A stretch of DNA of 64,000 bases from Bog-366 sp963722555 (GTDB lineage: Bacteria; Acidobacteriota; Terriglobia; UBA7540): contig CAVRNQ010000003.1 in NCBI GenBank assembly GCA_963722555.1, positions 186,001 through 250,000 of the forward strand. The letters are read 5' to 3'. Below are positions 18,264 through 30,705 of this stretch, piece by piece. The translations under genes and the position numbers were made by a program. Position 1 is the stretch's first letter. Every line of letters begins with the position of its first letter. The notes under the pieces were generated by a model. The model ran no database searches. It worked only from the letters and a program-made list of their open reading frames with translations, and was not told the DNA's origin.

Positions 18264-19298
18264 CTACTGCGACAGCGTAAAGCTCACGCTGATCTCCGTC
18301 AGCACATCCACCGGCTCGCCATTCAGCAGCGTGGGTTGATACCGCCAGGTCTTCACGGCTTCCAGCGCCGCTCGGACCAGTAATGCCGGCCCACTCAGGA
18401 CCTTCAGATCCTGGACCGTGCCATCTCTGCCAATGACCGCTTGCAGCACCACCGTCCCCTGCACCCGCGCGATGAGGGCGATGGGCGGATAAGCGGGGGT
18501 GGGCTGGTACAACCCCTTGGCAGCGATGACCTGGCCACCCAGGCGGATCATGCGCGGCTTGGGGGTAACCCGAGGTTCAGGCGGAGGTGGAGGCCCCGGA
18601 TCCAAACCCAAGCCGCCGGGGATACCCACACCTGCTTGTGGGAGTCCGTCGGCGATGGCGCCCAGCACCCAGGGCCCCTTTCCCAAGTCCGTCTGCGGAG
18701 GCTCCGGGGTCTCAACAATCGTCGGGATACCGTCCGGGATACGGACGGGCATGCTCAGCGGGTCCGTAACGGGGCGGCGCATCGGTCTCATCCGCTGGGC
18801 GCCTGTCTGCGCAGGAGGCGGACCCGGCGGTGGTGCGATGTGGATCTCTGTAACTAGTAACTGACGCGGCAATGCCTGAGTGTAGATAAGCGGCACGAGA
18901 ACGAGAATACCAACCAACAACGACTCGGCAACGTACGCCAGCGGGATTGCCGCGTGCTTCCAGTCGCCACTCTTTGTCGCCGAGCAAACCAGGTAGATCA
19001 GAAAACCCGGCAAGTTCAGCAGTAAGATCACCACGAGCCACGGCCACCTGGGCAAGCGCTGCTGCTGGGTATCCGTCCAGATATAGCAAAGCATCAGAGC
19101 GTAGCCCGCCGCAATGATCCCAACCATACCCGCCGCGATGAGCAGTGTGCGCACTCCCACCGGCGCCAACACGACGGGCAGCAGGTACAAGCCCTGGACG
19201 AAAGTCAGCGTGCCGGCGAGGGCTGAAATCAAATAGTGAATCCGGCGGAGTACGGGTGACCGCCGGGGCGAAGATTCCAGTAGCGCGTCTTCGAACAT
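18264..19298 (-). CDS. TonB-like energy transducer with polytopic N-terminus
   Basis: 344 residues. The C-terminal 90 residues are a TonB C-domain: YPPIALIARVQGTVVLQAVI, RDGTVQDLKVLSGPALLVRA and TWRYQPTLLNGEPV. A Pro-rich linker (PGPPPPPEPRVTPKPRM) precedes it. Unusually, the N-terminal half appears to carry about four membrane helices (including VGVRTLLIAAGMVGIIAAGY and WLVVILLLNLPGFLIYLV) rather than one anchor. It presumably couples the proton gradient to an outer-membrane receptor, but no ExbB/ExbD genes are nearby. AGGAGGTG precedes the ATG. Confidence 0.8.
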   Translation of the reverse strand: MFEDALLESSPRRSPVLRRIHYLISALAGTLTFVQGLYLLPVVLAPVGVRTLLIAAGMVGIIAAGYALMLCYIWTDTQQQRLPRWPWLVVILLLNLPGFLIYLVCSATKSGDWKHAAIPLAYVAESLLVGILVLVPLIYTQALPRQLLVTEIHIAPPPGPPPAQTGAQRMRPMRRPVTDPLSMPVRIPDGIPTIVETPEPPQTDLGKGPWVLGAIADGLPQAGVGIPGGLGLDPGPPPPPEPRVTPKPRMIRLGGQVIAAKGLYQPTPAYPPIALIARVQGTVVLQAVIGRDGTVQDLKVLSGPALLVRAALEAVKTWRYQPTLLNGEPVDVLTEISVSFTLSQ

Positions 19299-19904
19299 GA
19301 CTGCACCTCCTCGTGGGAGAACTTCCTCCCGTGTCTCAGGTGACAGCCGCGGAGCGCTCCGACGACTGCTTGCTTTCTACCTTCACCCTATTCGACACCG
19401 CGCCCGTAGTGGATGTTCCGGGTTTTGTTTGAGGGATTAACTCCTGGTAGGGGAAGTAAATGCATCGCGGAGTGAGGGCCGCATCCGGCTTAGCAGTTTG
19501 TTGAAAAACTCGCGCAGTCTGTCATTCTGAGCATGGATAGCCGCTTCCGGCTATCCATGCTCAGAATGACAGCGAAGGACTCAGGATGACAGCAAAGGGC
19601 TCAGAATGACAGCCATGAAGCGTTTTTCCGCAGCCTGTACAGCCGCAGCCAAGGGGAATGTCTCGTCGAAATGAATTGACCGGGCCGCTGCCTTGCTGAC
19701 AGAAAGAAGCGGATTACGTCTAAATACTCTGGCCCAGGTTGCTGAAGGGGCTGCTACAATTAAGGATTGAGGCGAAATGGCGGCGCCGAGCCTTCCGGAC
19801 TACATCAAGGGAGATTGATCTCTGCCGTTGCGACCACTCGTGCAGCACCCGGTTGGGCTCAGCACCGGAGAGACTTAAGTGGAGGTTTCAAGGAGGAAAA
19901 TTTC
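19299..19904. other. intergenic stretch with a MITE-like repeat
   Basis: Holds the dispersed repeat at 19494-19640 and the upstream region of the htrA gene. No gene was recognised. The frame extending the protease upstream to 19767 lacks a ribosome-binding site and was not used. No convincing promoter hexamers were found. Confidence 0.45.
19494..19640. repeat. MITE-like element with a perfect 25-bp hairpin
   Basis: Contains a perfect 25-bp stem, 19519-19543 with 19548-19572 (CTGTCATTCTGAGCATGG...), loop CTTC. Two further copies of the TCAGAATGACAGC module follow, and the element ends GCGTTTTTCCGCAGCCTGTAC. Termini and modules match the element at 3936-4173 in inverted orientation. Confidence 0.8.
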
Positions 19905-21419
19905 ATGCAAATCGACAAGCGATTCTTGCGGGAAAACCTGGGGGGGTTGAGCCTGACTCTAATTGGGGTCTTGACCCTGGGTTTGTCGGGAATGCTCTAT
20001 CAAGGCCATCACCTGTATCCACAATTCGCTCTGGCACAGGGGAAAGGGTTGGACGGCCCGGACATCGACGCCCTGGAACGGCAGAACCAGGCCTATGAGC
20101 GGATCGCAAAAGCGGTCACGCCAGCCATCGTCGCGATTCAATCCACCCAGGTGGTCAAACAGCAACAATCACCCTTCCTCATGGACCCGTTTTTCCGTCA
20201 GTTCTTTGGTGACATGTTTCCCCAGCGCAATATTCCGCAACATGCTCTGGGAAGTGGCGTGATTGTTTCTGCTGATGGATATATCGTGACGAATAATCAC
20301 GTGGTTGCAAAGGCCTCGGAGATCCAGGTGCTACTTTCCGACAAGCGGACGTTTAAGGGGAAAGTCGTAGGCGCAGATCCCCAGACGGACGTGGCGGTGG
20401 TCAAGATCGAAGCGAGCAGCCTGCCTACAGTCCCCTTTGGTGAATCCAATCAGTTGAAGGTTGGAGACACCGTCCTGGCATTTGGAAATCCCTTCGGGCA
20501 ATGGTTCACCGTGACGCGTGGCATCGTCAGCGCTTTGGGCCGTTCGGGCATGGGGATTGAGGGCTTCGAGAACTTCATCCAAACCGATGCTGCCATCAAC
20601 CCGGGAAATTCCGGTGGTGCCCTGGTGAACATCCATGGCCAGGTCATTGGGATTAACACGGCCATCTTGAGCGGGAATTCAGGACCGGGCGGTGGGGGTG
20701 GCTCGGTGGGTATTGGCTTTGCCATTCCCTCCGACATGGCCAAGCACATCATGGAGGACCTGGTCAAAACAGGGAAGGTGACCCGTGGCTACCTGGGAAT
20801 CCACCCCTCGATCCTGAGCCCGGAGCTCGCCAAGCAGTTCAAGTCGCCTGATACCGCCGGCGCGCTCGTGAGCGACGTGCTCGCGGGCGGGCCCGCGGAA
20901 AAGGCCGGGCTCAAGGACGGCGATGTTGTTCGCAAGCTCAATGGCCAGGTCGTAGATGATCCCGGCCAATTTACCGCCATGATCACAAACTTGAATCCAG
21001 GAACGGAGGTCACACTGGACATCCTGCGCGAGGGTCAGCCCATGACCATCAAGGTGACGCTTGGCGAGCGTCCCGCAGAAGCCAGCCTCAGGGGCGGCGG
21101 CGGGACCGTCCAGGAAGGGACTCTGCGGGGCATCACGGTGCAGAATCTCACGCCCTCCCTGCGGGAGCAGTTGGGCTTGCCGGGCAACGTGACGGGCGTA
21201 GTAATTTCCGAACTAACTCCGGACAGCCCGGCCGCACGCCACGGCCTGCAGGAGGGTGATGTGATCGAAGGCATCAACCGTCAACCGGTGCGTACGATGG
21301 CCGACTTCAACCGCCTGGCGGCGCAGGTGAAGGGCCAGACGCTGCTGCGGGTCAATCGCCAGGGCACCGGCGCCTACGTCGTCATCTCGCCGGACGACGG
21401 CGACGAGGAGCAGCAATAG
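19905..21419 (+). CDS. degP: HtrA/DegP-family periplasmic serine protease
   Basis: 504 residues. An N-terminal hydrophobic segment (SLTLIGVLTLGLSGMLY) exports or anchors a trypsin-like protease with the full triad: H132 (IVTNNHVV), D162 (QTDVAVVKI) and S236 (NPGNSGGALVN). Two PDZ domains follow: RGYLGIHPSILSPELAKQF with GGPAEKAGLKDGDVV, and ITVQNLTPSLREQLGLPGN with SPAARHGLQEGDVI. It degrades or chaperones misfolded envelope proteins. ATG 19905 is set by AAGGAGGA at about 19890-19897. Whether it is the DegP, DegQ or DegS type cannot be decided from sequence alone; two PDZ domains favour DegP/Q. Confidence 0.95.
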   Translation: MQIDKRFLRENLGGLSLTLIGVLTLGLSGMLYQGHHLYPQFALAQGKGLDGPDIDALERQNQAYERIAKAVTPAIVAIQSTQVVKQQQSPFLMDPFFRQFFGDMFPQRNIPQHALGSGVIVSADGYIVTNNHVVAKASEIQVLLSDKRTFKGKVVGADPQTDVAVVKIEASSLPTVPFGESNQLKVGDTVLAFGNPFGQWFTVTRGIVSALGRSGMGIEGFENFIQTDAAINPGNSGGALVNIHGQVIGINTAILSGNSGPGGGGGSVGIGFAIPSDMAKHIMEDLVKTGKVTRGYLGIHPSILSPELAKQFKSPDTAGALVSDVLAGGPAEKAGLKDGDVVRKLNGQVVDDPGQFTAMITNLNPGTEVTLDILREGQPMTIKVTLGERPAEASLRGGGGTVQEGTLRGITVQNLTPSLREQLGLPGNVTGVVISELTPDSPAARHGLQEGDVIEGINRQPVRTMADFNRLAAQVKGQTLLRVNRQGTGAYVVISPDDGDEEQQ

Positions 21420-21542
21420 TCTATCGGCCCGGCCTTGCCCCATCGCAGGCGAAGCCGGGTCTCACTTTCCATTGTGCCACGCGGGGTGAGGGGGTTCTCA
21501 GGGAGGGTCGCGAGATCATTCCTTAATGCCGCCAACGGAGTC

Positions 21543-22088
21543 TCAGTGGACCAGGAATCCCGTGAGCGCCACGCCCAGGCCGCACACGCCCATCAGAACC
21601 CCCGTTTGCCAGAACAACCGTCGTTTGGTGAGCAGGGTGAGTGAGGCGATCACAATCGCAGCCTCCAGACAGACTTCACCGAGGTCGAAGCGATTCGCCC
21701 GGCGCGATTCGAGTTGGACTTCTTTTTCGAGCCCACGAGCTTCCGATTCAATGTCCTGCTGTTCGTCCTTGTAGCGGTCGATTTCTTTGGAGTATTTCTC
21801 CTTCACCTTGTTTGCTTCCTCGGTGTCTTTCACCGCACTGACGGAGAGAAGATCCAGAAAAAGCTCATAGGTATGCCGGCGGATGTTCTTGGCCTGGAAG
21901 TAAGCCCATTGGTCCGTGGCCTTATTTTGCAGCAGCAGTTCTTCCGTGTGGGCGCGGTGACCCAGGAGAGAGGTTGTGGCCAGCACCACGGCCAGCACCG
22001 CCATCGTGAACGTGACGGGCAGAAGCGACGGGTCGTGGTGCGCGTGTTCCGCGTGCTCTTGTATTTCGTGAACCTCTTCGTAATCCAT
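21543..22088 (-). CDS. DUF4337-like membrane protein
   Basis: 181 residues with a histidine-rich start (EIQEHAEHAHHD), a first membrane helix (VTFTMAVLAVVLATTSLLG), the family-like stretch AHTEELLLQNKATDQWAYFQ, a charged coiled-coil middle (KEKYSKEIDRYKDEQQDIES), and two more helices at the end (ICLEAAIVIASLT-like and TGVLMGVCGLGVALTGFL). This matches the layout of DUF4337 proteins, whose function is unknown. It lies 40 bp downstream of secA on the same strand, so it may be read through from it. Confidence 0.72.
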   Translation of the reverse strand: MDYEEVHEIQEHAEHAHHDPSLLPVTFTMAVLAVVLATTSLLGHRAHTEELLLQNKATDQWAYFQAKNIRRHTYELFLDLLSVSAVKDTEEANKVKEKYSKEIDRYKDEQQDIESEARGLEKEVQLESRRANRFDLGEVCLEAAIVIASLTLLTKRRLFWQTGVLMGVCGLGVALTGFLVH

Positions 22089-22128
22089 TTGTTAGATCCT
22101 GAATCCCAGACCCCCAAGTCCTGGGTCT

Positions 22129-25353
<3,225 letters not shown>

Positions 25354-25681
25354 AGTCTATGGATGACTTTCGACAGAATATTCCGACACCACCATTGTAA
25401 GGCCCAGTGCCGAGGTTGACAAGGAAGGTTGCCGAAGGCTCGGGACTGAACCTGCGCCGTGTGCGGTGGCCGCGGTAACCCTTGTGCCCTTACGACTTCT
25501 TGCATCCACGGGCGCATGGCGTCAGAATAGGGCTACTCGAAGCTGCCGCGGGGAGCGGTTCCTGCAACGGGCGAGGGCGCGGACCCGCGAGCAGCTCGCG
25601 GCGGTCGTGACTCCGGCGCCCACGTGTGGCCTGAGGACGGTCAACACCGGCAGCCGGGCGGGGCCTCGCGAGGGGGAAACT
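25354..25681. other. intergenic region between divergent secA and a pilin-like gene
   Basis: About 330 bp. No additional gene is seen. An in-frame extension of the downstream gene to 25466 has composition unlike a protein N-terminus and lacks a ribosome-binding site. Confidence 0.45.
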
Positions 25682-26068
25682 ATGAGAGCAGCGGCAAGTG
25701 TCTTAGGCTTGGTGATTGTGGTCGCGATCATCTGGTTCGTGGTGAAGTCGCAGTTCTCGTCGCAGGGACCCATGGGCGGGCGGCCCCCCATGGAGACGAT
25801 CGACGTGGTGGGCGTGAAGAACGACCTGCTCGCCGTCGCGCAGGCCGAGCGGCTGTACCTGGCGAGTCATGGTTCCTATGCCTCGCTGGAAGAGCTGCAG
25901 CAGGAAGGCTCGCTGGCGTTCTCTGGCGCACAGCGGCGCGGCTACATTTACACCGCGGAGGTGGATGGCGGCCAACACTTCAAGATCACGGCCACACCCG
26001 CCGACCCCGCCAAGGCCACGTGGCCGGCCCTCGCGGTGGATGAAACGATGCAGATTGCACAGCAATAA
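25682..26068 (+). CDS. small membrane-anchored pilin-like protein
   Basis: 128 residues from ATG 25682, preceded by GAGGGGG. An N-terminal hydrophobic helix (SVLGLVIVVAIIWFVV) is followed by a soluble domain with KNDLLAVAQAERLYLASHGS and YASLEELQQEG. This is the pattern seen after the N-terminal helix in type IV pilin / pseudopilin-like proteins (small residue, A-E-R-x-Y, S-Y-A-S-L-E-E-L). The canonical G/A-F-T-L-I-E prepilin peptidase site is absent, so a true pilin assignment is doubtful. The end (TWPALAVDETMQIAQQ) resembles the terminal strand of such proteins. Confidence 0.55.
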   Translation: MRAAASVLGLVIVVAIIWFVVKSQFSSQGPMGGRPPMETIDVVGVKNDLLAVAQAERLYLASHGSYASLEELQQEGSLAFSGAQRRGYIYTAEVDGGQHFKITATPADPAKATWPALAVDETMQIAQQ

Positions 26069-26139
26069 GCGCTCAGCGCTGAGAGCTGACAGTTGACAGC
26101 TCATGGGTCGGTCCTTAATCCACTTCTGACGAGGTTATC

Positions 26140-27168
26140 ATGCGAGTTGAAGCGCGAGCTCCGGCACGAGTTGACCTGGCGGGTGGGACGGTGGACATAT
26201 GGCCGCTCTACCTTTTTCATCCTGGTGCACAAACGATTAATATTGCCATTCGTTGTTATGCCTCTTGCGTGATCGAGACGCGCGCCGACCGGCGCATCGT
26301 GCTGGCCTCGCAGGATCAGGGGTTGCGGGAAAGCTGGGAAAACCTGACGGACCTTTCCTTGGGCACCTCCCAATTGCCTCTGTTACGCGAACTCGTGATG
26401 TTCTTTGAGCCCCGGCGCGGGCTGACCATCCGCACCAGTTCGCAGGTCCCGGCCGGCGCCGGTCTGGGAGGCTCCTCCGCTCTGAACATTGCCCTGTGCG
26501 GCGGTCTGGCGGGAGTGACAGGCAAGCGCTGCATGCGCAGCACGATTCTGGAGATCGCCAAGAACGTGGAGGCGATCGTCATCCGCGTGCCCACCGGCTG
26601 GCAAGACTATTACCCGGCGCTTTACGGCGGCGCCAACGCCGTCCATTTGGAGCGCGATGGCGTGAAGCCCGAACGCCTGCCCCTGCCGTTCTCGGACGTC
26701 GAAAGGCGATTTGTGCTTTGTTACACAGGCCAGCCGCGCGACTCCGCCATCAATAATTGGGAAGTCATGAAGGCGCACATCGACAACGACGAGCGTGTCC
26801 TCAAGAATTTTGACCAGATCACCACCATTGCCAGCCAGATGCGCGAAGCGCTGCTCGCCAGGGATTGGAATGACGTGGCGCAGCTGTTGGCGCTGGAATG
26901 GGAAAACCGCAAGCGCAACTTCAAGGGCATCTCCACCCCCAAGATTGATCGCATGATCGAGCGCGCCCGCAAGCACGGAGCCATTGCGGGGAAGGTCTGC
27001 GGCGCGGGGGGCGGTGGATGCGTGGTCTTCATGGTTCGCCCGGGGACCAAACCCGCCGTCGAACATGAGTTGACGCGCCTGGGCGGGCAAATCATCAACT
27101 TCAGCATCGCACGTACCGGGCTGGAAGTTCACAGTGATCAGACGGAACGAACCCGGGGAGTGCGTTGA
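26140..27168 (+). CDS. GHMP-family sugar kinase, HddA-like
   Basis: 342 residues. GHMP kinases phosphorylate small sugars or polyols. N-terminal motif ARAPARVDLAGGTVD, ATP-binding motif 2 VPAGAGLGGSSALNIAL and C-terminal motif 3 KVCGAGGGGCVVFMV are all present. The overall look is closest to D-glycero-D-manno-heptose-7-phosphate kinase-like enzymes, but no other heptose genes are near, so the substrate is open. GACGAGG precedes the ATG. The stop overlaps the start of the next gene by 4 nt, implying translational coupling. Confidence 0.82.
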   Translation: MRVEARAPARVDLAGGTVDIWPLYLFHPGAQTINIAIRCYASCVIETRADRRIVLASQDQGLRESWENLTDLSLGTSQLPLLRELVMFFEPRRGLTIRTSSQVPAGAGLGGSSALNIALCGGLAGVTGKRCMRSTILEIAKNVEAIVIRVPTGWQDYYPALYGGANAVHLERDGVKPERLPLPFSDVERRFVLCYTGQPRDSAINNWEVMKAHIDNDERVLKNFDQITTIASQMREALLARDWNDVAQLLALEWENRKRNFKGISTPKIDRMIERARKHGAIAGKVCGAGGGGCVVFMVRPGTKPAVEHELTRLGGQIINFSIARTGLEVHSDQTERTRGVR

Positions 27169-28115
27169 ACTTGCATCGCGTTTTCATCGTGGACGGCCGG
27201 CTGCGCCCGCTCTGGCGATTCTTTCTCTCCGCGGTGCTGCTGTTTGTTGCTTACCTGGTGGCACGAGAGGCGCTGGGCGTGGCCTACCTCGCCTTGGGGC
27301 ATCCTCCCGGACCGGTGGCAGCCTTTTTCTGGGGAGCCTTGGCGACCTTGCTTACGGTCCTTGCGGCCTTCAAGCTGCTGACCGCGGTTTTTGAGCGGCG
27401 CCCCTTGGGTTCTGTAGGGTTGGCGTTTCACGGCCGCTGGTGGAGGGAACTCGGTCACGGCCTGGCTATTGGCGCGGCGATGATTTTGATCGTGGCCGGG
27501 CTGGAGTGGGCGGGTGGCCTTGCCCAGTTCACGTTTGCTCCGCAACCCCTACTGCGGGCGGCGGCGTTGACGTTTCTGCTCCTGCTGGTGGCGGCCATCA
27601 ACGAGGAGGTTATGTTCCGTGGGTACCCGTTCCAGCGGCTGGTGGAATCCATCACTCCCGTGGGCGCGATTGCCGTCACCTCCGCACTCTTCGGCTTGAT
27701 GCATCTTGGCAACCCGCATCACACGTGGTTCTCCACGGCGAATACCATGCTGGTGGGAATTCCCTTGGCCGTCGCCTACTTGCGGACTCGCTCGCTGTGG
27801 ATGCCGATTGGGATACATTTCATCTGGAATTTCCTCATGGGTTTCCTTCTGGGGCTGCCCGTGAGCGGCATTACCTTTCCGGTCAGCGTCATAGCGGCGC
27901 GGGTGCGCGGCGCGGCCTGGCTGACCGGCGCGGAATACGGCCCGGAAGGCGGCGGGCTTGCGACTGTGGTGATTGTGGCGGCGACCTTCTACCTGGTGTT
28001 CTCGAAGCGGATTTACACGACGGAGGAGATGAGGGCCCTGGTCTTCGATCCGGTACCGGAGTGTGAGCCGGGGCAGCCGATTACACTCTTTGCGGCCGGT
28101 TCAACAAAGGAATAG
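27165..28115 (+). CDS. CPBP-family intramembrane glutamic protease (CAAX-like)
   Basis: 316 residues with about eight membrane helices. The abortive-infection/CAAX protease motifs are complete: AINEEVMFRG (E147, E148, R152), FGLMHLGNPHH (H180) and HFIWNF (H218, N222). It starts at TTG 27165, overlapping the GHMP kinase stop. CPBP proteins cleave membrane-associated substrates; bacterial substrates are mostly unknown. Length and motif spacing are typical. Confidence 0.85.
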   Translation: MNLHRVFIVDGRLRPLWRFFLSAVLLFVAYLVAREALGVAYLALGHPPGPVAAFFWGALATLLTVLAAFKLLTAVFERRPLGSVGLAFHGRWWRELGHGLAIGAAMILIVAGLEWAGGLAQFTFAPQPLLRAAALTFLLLLVAAINEEVMFRGYPFQRLVESITPVGAIAVTSALFGLMHLGNPHHTWFSTANTMLVGIPLAVAYLRTRSLWMPIGIHFIWNFLMGFLLGLPVSGITFPVSVIAARVRGAAWLTGAEYGPEGGGLATVVIVAATFYLVFSKRIYTTEEMRALVFDPVPECEPGQPITLFAAGSTKE

Positions 28116-28118
28116 CAA

Positions 28119-28922
28119 GTGCGAATGTCGATCTGTCGTATCAGGTCTCACGCCCGCTCCGAAAGAGCCAGCCCGAGCTGGTTTTGGCGCAGCCTGTGGC
28201 TGGGCGCGGCCTTCCTGGTGCTTCCCGTCGGCTTCGCGAAAGAGAGCCTGGATCGCGGCACCCGCATTGAATTGATACGCGGCTTGCTCCGGGAAATCGC
28301 CGTCAGCAAAGTTGCCATGCCGCGCGGGAAGAAGGGTCTGCGCCTGGATGCCCAGGGGAAACTTGATCAGGAGAAGGCCGAATCGGAGGTGCGCACCAAC
28401 GGAATGGCCGTCAAGCCCGGCATGCCCGTGGAGATTACCAAGATTTCTTTCAAATCGGACGAACTTATTTTCGAGCTTAATGGAGGCGACAAATCCGGGA
28501 AGAGGTGGTATCAGCACATCGAAATCGGGATGGGGACCACGATGACGCCGATTGGCGCGCAACAACCGGTGACCCTCGCGTACGGGTCTTCGATCACGCT
28601 GGCCTTGGGGAAGTCCGCTCCGAACCTCACCGTCTCCCAGGTGAGAAAACTTCTCGCGGGTGTCCTCGATTTTGAGCGGCACTCGCCAACGGTACTGTAC
28701 TCGCCGGCCGTCCCACCCAAGTTCAAAGAGGCCATCAAGAACCACCAGATCGTGGTGGGAATGGACCGTGACGCCGTGCTTTCCTCCAAAGGCGCGCCCG
28801 ACCGCCGCGTGCGCGAGGTTCGGGACGGCGTCGAGCAGGAAGACTGGATCTACGGAACGCCCCCCCACGTGCTCTTTGTAACTTTTGACGGTGACCAAGT
28901 CGTGGGCGTGAAACAGTATTGA
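28119..28922 (+). CDS. exported hypothetical protein with SmpA/BamE-like C-terminus
   Basis: 267 residues. An N-terminal export helix (SLWLGAAFLVLPVGFA) is followed by a domain with no recognised family (residues about 30-200). The last 60 residues (IVVGMDRDAVLSSKGAPDRR, WIYGTPPHVLFVTFDGDQVV) have the V-x-x-G-M-x-x-x-x-V-x-x-x-x-G-x-P pattern of SmpA/BamE-like folds. A GTG start at 28119 sits 8 nt after AAGGA; ATG 28125 is an alternative. It lies 3 bp after the CPBP gene, probably in the same operon. Confidence 0.6.
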   Translation: MRMSICRIRSHARSERASPSWFWRSLWLGAAFLVLPVGFAKESLDRGTRIELIRGLLREIAVSKVAMPRGKKGLRLDAQGKLDQEKAESEVRTNGMAVKPGMPVEITKISFKSDELIFELNGGDKSGKRWYQHIEIGMGTTMTPIGAQQPVTLAYGSSITLALGKSAPNLTVSQVRKLLAGVLDFERHSPTVLYSPAVPPKFKEAIKNHQIVVGMDRDAVLSSKGAPDRRVREVRDGVEQEDWIYGTPPHVLFVTFDGDQVVGVKQY

Positions 28923-29137
28923 GAGCGGCCGCATCCCCCACCGGTCCGGTATCCCTGAAGCGCGTTGCTCAGGCGCCAATCCGCGGCCTCCGCGACGGGG
29001 CATACAAGAACCACACTTCCTTCCGGTTGGTATTTGCATTTGGAATTAAGGGTGCGGCGCTTTACTGCTGTATCCCTGCGTTGAGCCTTTTCGCGCAGGC
29101 GAAGCGGGGACAATATGTACTGTTGACCATTTTGCCT

Positions 29138-29166
29138 TTGACTTAGTGGTTTACCCCGCTTAGAAT
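29138..29166 (+). promoter_or_regulatory. sigma70-type promoter for gap
   Basis: -35 TTGACT at 29138-29143, 17-nt spacer, -10 TAGAAT at 29161-29166. The predicted transcript starts near 29173, giving a leader of about 40 nt before the gap start codon. A second TTGACC at 29123 is badly spaced. Confidence 0.65.
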
Positions 29167-29211
29167 TCTTGCTTCAAGTCAATCTACAGAAACGCACCGG
29201 AGGTAGCAATT

Positions 29212-30219
29212 ATGCCAGTCAAGGTTGGAATCAACGGGTTCGGGCGCATCGGACGAAACCTTTTGCGCGCCTCCCTGAATGATCCGGGGATCGAAATCGT
29301 GGCCGTCAACGATATTACCGACCCCAAGACTCTCGCTCATTTGTTGAAGTACGACTCGATTTTCGGCATCTTCGAAGCCAAGGTTGGCTTCGGGGACGAC
29401 TCCATCAGCGTCAATGGCAAAACGATCCGCGTCTTCAAAGTGAAAGATCCGGCCGAAATCGACTGGTCCTCGCTCGGCGTACAAGTGGTTGTTGAGTCCA
29501 CGGGCTTGTTCACCAAAGCCGAGGATGCCAAGAAACACCTGAAAGGCACGGTGAAGAAGGTCATCATTTCCGCTCCGGCGAAGGGTGAAGACGTCACCAT
29601 CGTGCTGGGCGTGAATGAGAAGATGTACGACCCGGCCAAGCACCATGTCCTCTCGAACGCCTCCTGCACGACGAACTGCCTGGCGCCGGCGGCGAAAGTC
29701 CTCCACGACAGCTTTAAGATCCTCAAGGGATCCATGACCACGATTCACGCTTACACCAACGACCAGCGCATCCTGGACCTGCCCCACAAGGATCTGCGGC
29801 GGGCACGCGCAGCGGCGCTTTCGATGATTCCGACTACGACCGGGGCCGCCAAGGCCGTCGGCTTGGTGTTGCCCGAACTGAAGGGTAAGCTCGATGGTTA
29901 CGCCATGCGCGTCCCCACGCCGAATGTTTCGGTAGTTGACCTCGTGGTGCTGGTCGAGAAGTCCACGACCACCGAGGAAGTGAACGCCGCCCTTAAGAAG
30001 GCTGCGGAAGGTCCCATGAAGGGCATCCTCCAGTACGTCGAAGAGGAACTGGTCTCCAAGGACTTCACGGGCAATCCGCACTCGTCGATGGTGGACGCCG
30101 GCTTCACCAAGGTAATTGATGGCAACCTGGTAAAGGTCGTCGCCTGGTACGACAACGAGTGGGGATACTCCTGCCGAGTTCGCGACCTGATCAGTTATGT
30201 CGCGGTGAAGGGACTGTAG
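29212..30219 (+). CDS. gap: glyceraldehyde-3-phosphate dehydrogenase, type I
   Basis: 335 residues. It oxidatively phosphorylates glyceraldehyde 3-phosphate to 1,3-bisphosphoglycerate with NAD(P). NAD-binding GINGFGRIGRNLLRA, catalytic Cys152 in SNASCTTNCLAP, and His180 in TTIHAYTNDQ are intact; the N-D pair at 33-34 suits NAD. GGAGG lies 9 nt before the ATG. It is the first gene of a gap-pgk-tpiA-secG run, although the 486-bp gap-pgk spacer with repeats may separate transcripts. Confidence 0.97.
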   Translation: MPVKVGINGFGRIGRNLLRASLNDPGIEIVAVNDITDPKTLAHLLKYDSIFGIFEAKVGFGDDSISVNGKTIRVFKVKDPAEIDWSSLGVQVVVESTGLFTKAEDAKKHLKGTVKKVIISAPAKGEDVTIVLGVNEKMYDPAKHHVLSNASCTTNCLAPAAKVLHDSFKILKGSMTTIHAYTNDQRILDLPHKDLRRARAAALSMIPTTTGAAKAVGLVLPELKGKLDGYAMRVPTPNVSVVDLVVLVEKSTTTEEVNAALKKAAEGPMKGILQYVEEELVSKDFTGNPHSSMVDAGFTKVIDGNLVKVVAWYDNEWGYSCRVRDLISYVAVKGL

Positions 30220-30705
30220 AAGAGCAGTAGGCAGTAGGCACTAGGCAGTAAGCACTAAGCAGTAGACAGCGGGCGGCGGTGCCTGCTCTGTGGCAGCCCT
30301 GTTCTTCAGCCGGGATGGGAAATCAGCCCTCTCCCTTGGGGAGAGGGTGGCCGAGGTACGAGGCAGGGGGCCCCGAGCGCCGGGGGTGAGGGGTCAGTTC
30401 ATCACCTGTAGAATCGCGTTCCTAATAAGTGGGGGCGGTTTGCGAAATGCCCCCACTACTCCCTCTTCTCTGGGGAGCGGGTGCCAGTCACCGAGTCTTA
30501 AGTGAAGCTGGGGTTTGCCCGCGGTTATTTGCACCGAGATAGGCAACAGCAGTCAGTTTCCAAGTACGACAAACTGGGAAGGATGATCGGCAAGATGATG
30601 GGAAGTCCGGAACGTTTCCTGCCTTCATAGGTTGGTTGCTGCCTTCTGCTTTCCGCCTTCTGCCTTCTTCCCATCAATCGACTACATTCATTCGGAGTTA
30701 ATACC
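30220..30705. other. gap-pgk spacer made largely of repeats
   Basis: Three elements are visible. A heptanucleotide array (GCAGTAG/GCACTAG units) lies at 30226-30274. A CCTCTCCCTTGGGGAGAGGG inversion sits around 30330-30350, with a GTGGGGGC/GCCCCCAC stem at about 30429-30460. A second heptad array (CTGCCTT/CTGCTTT units) lies at 30639-30669. No gene is seen. GGAG is placed 8 nt before the pgk start. Confidence 0.65.

Noticed and set aside
19681..19765. Promoter hexamers before the HtrA gene
   Set aside because: TACAAT at 19755 exists, but no -35 box lies at 16-18 nt spacing.
25682..26068. Assignment as a true type IV pilin
   Set aside because: The prepilin cleavage motif (G before F-T-L-I-E) is missing and there are no pilus genes nearby; kept only as pilin-like.
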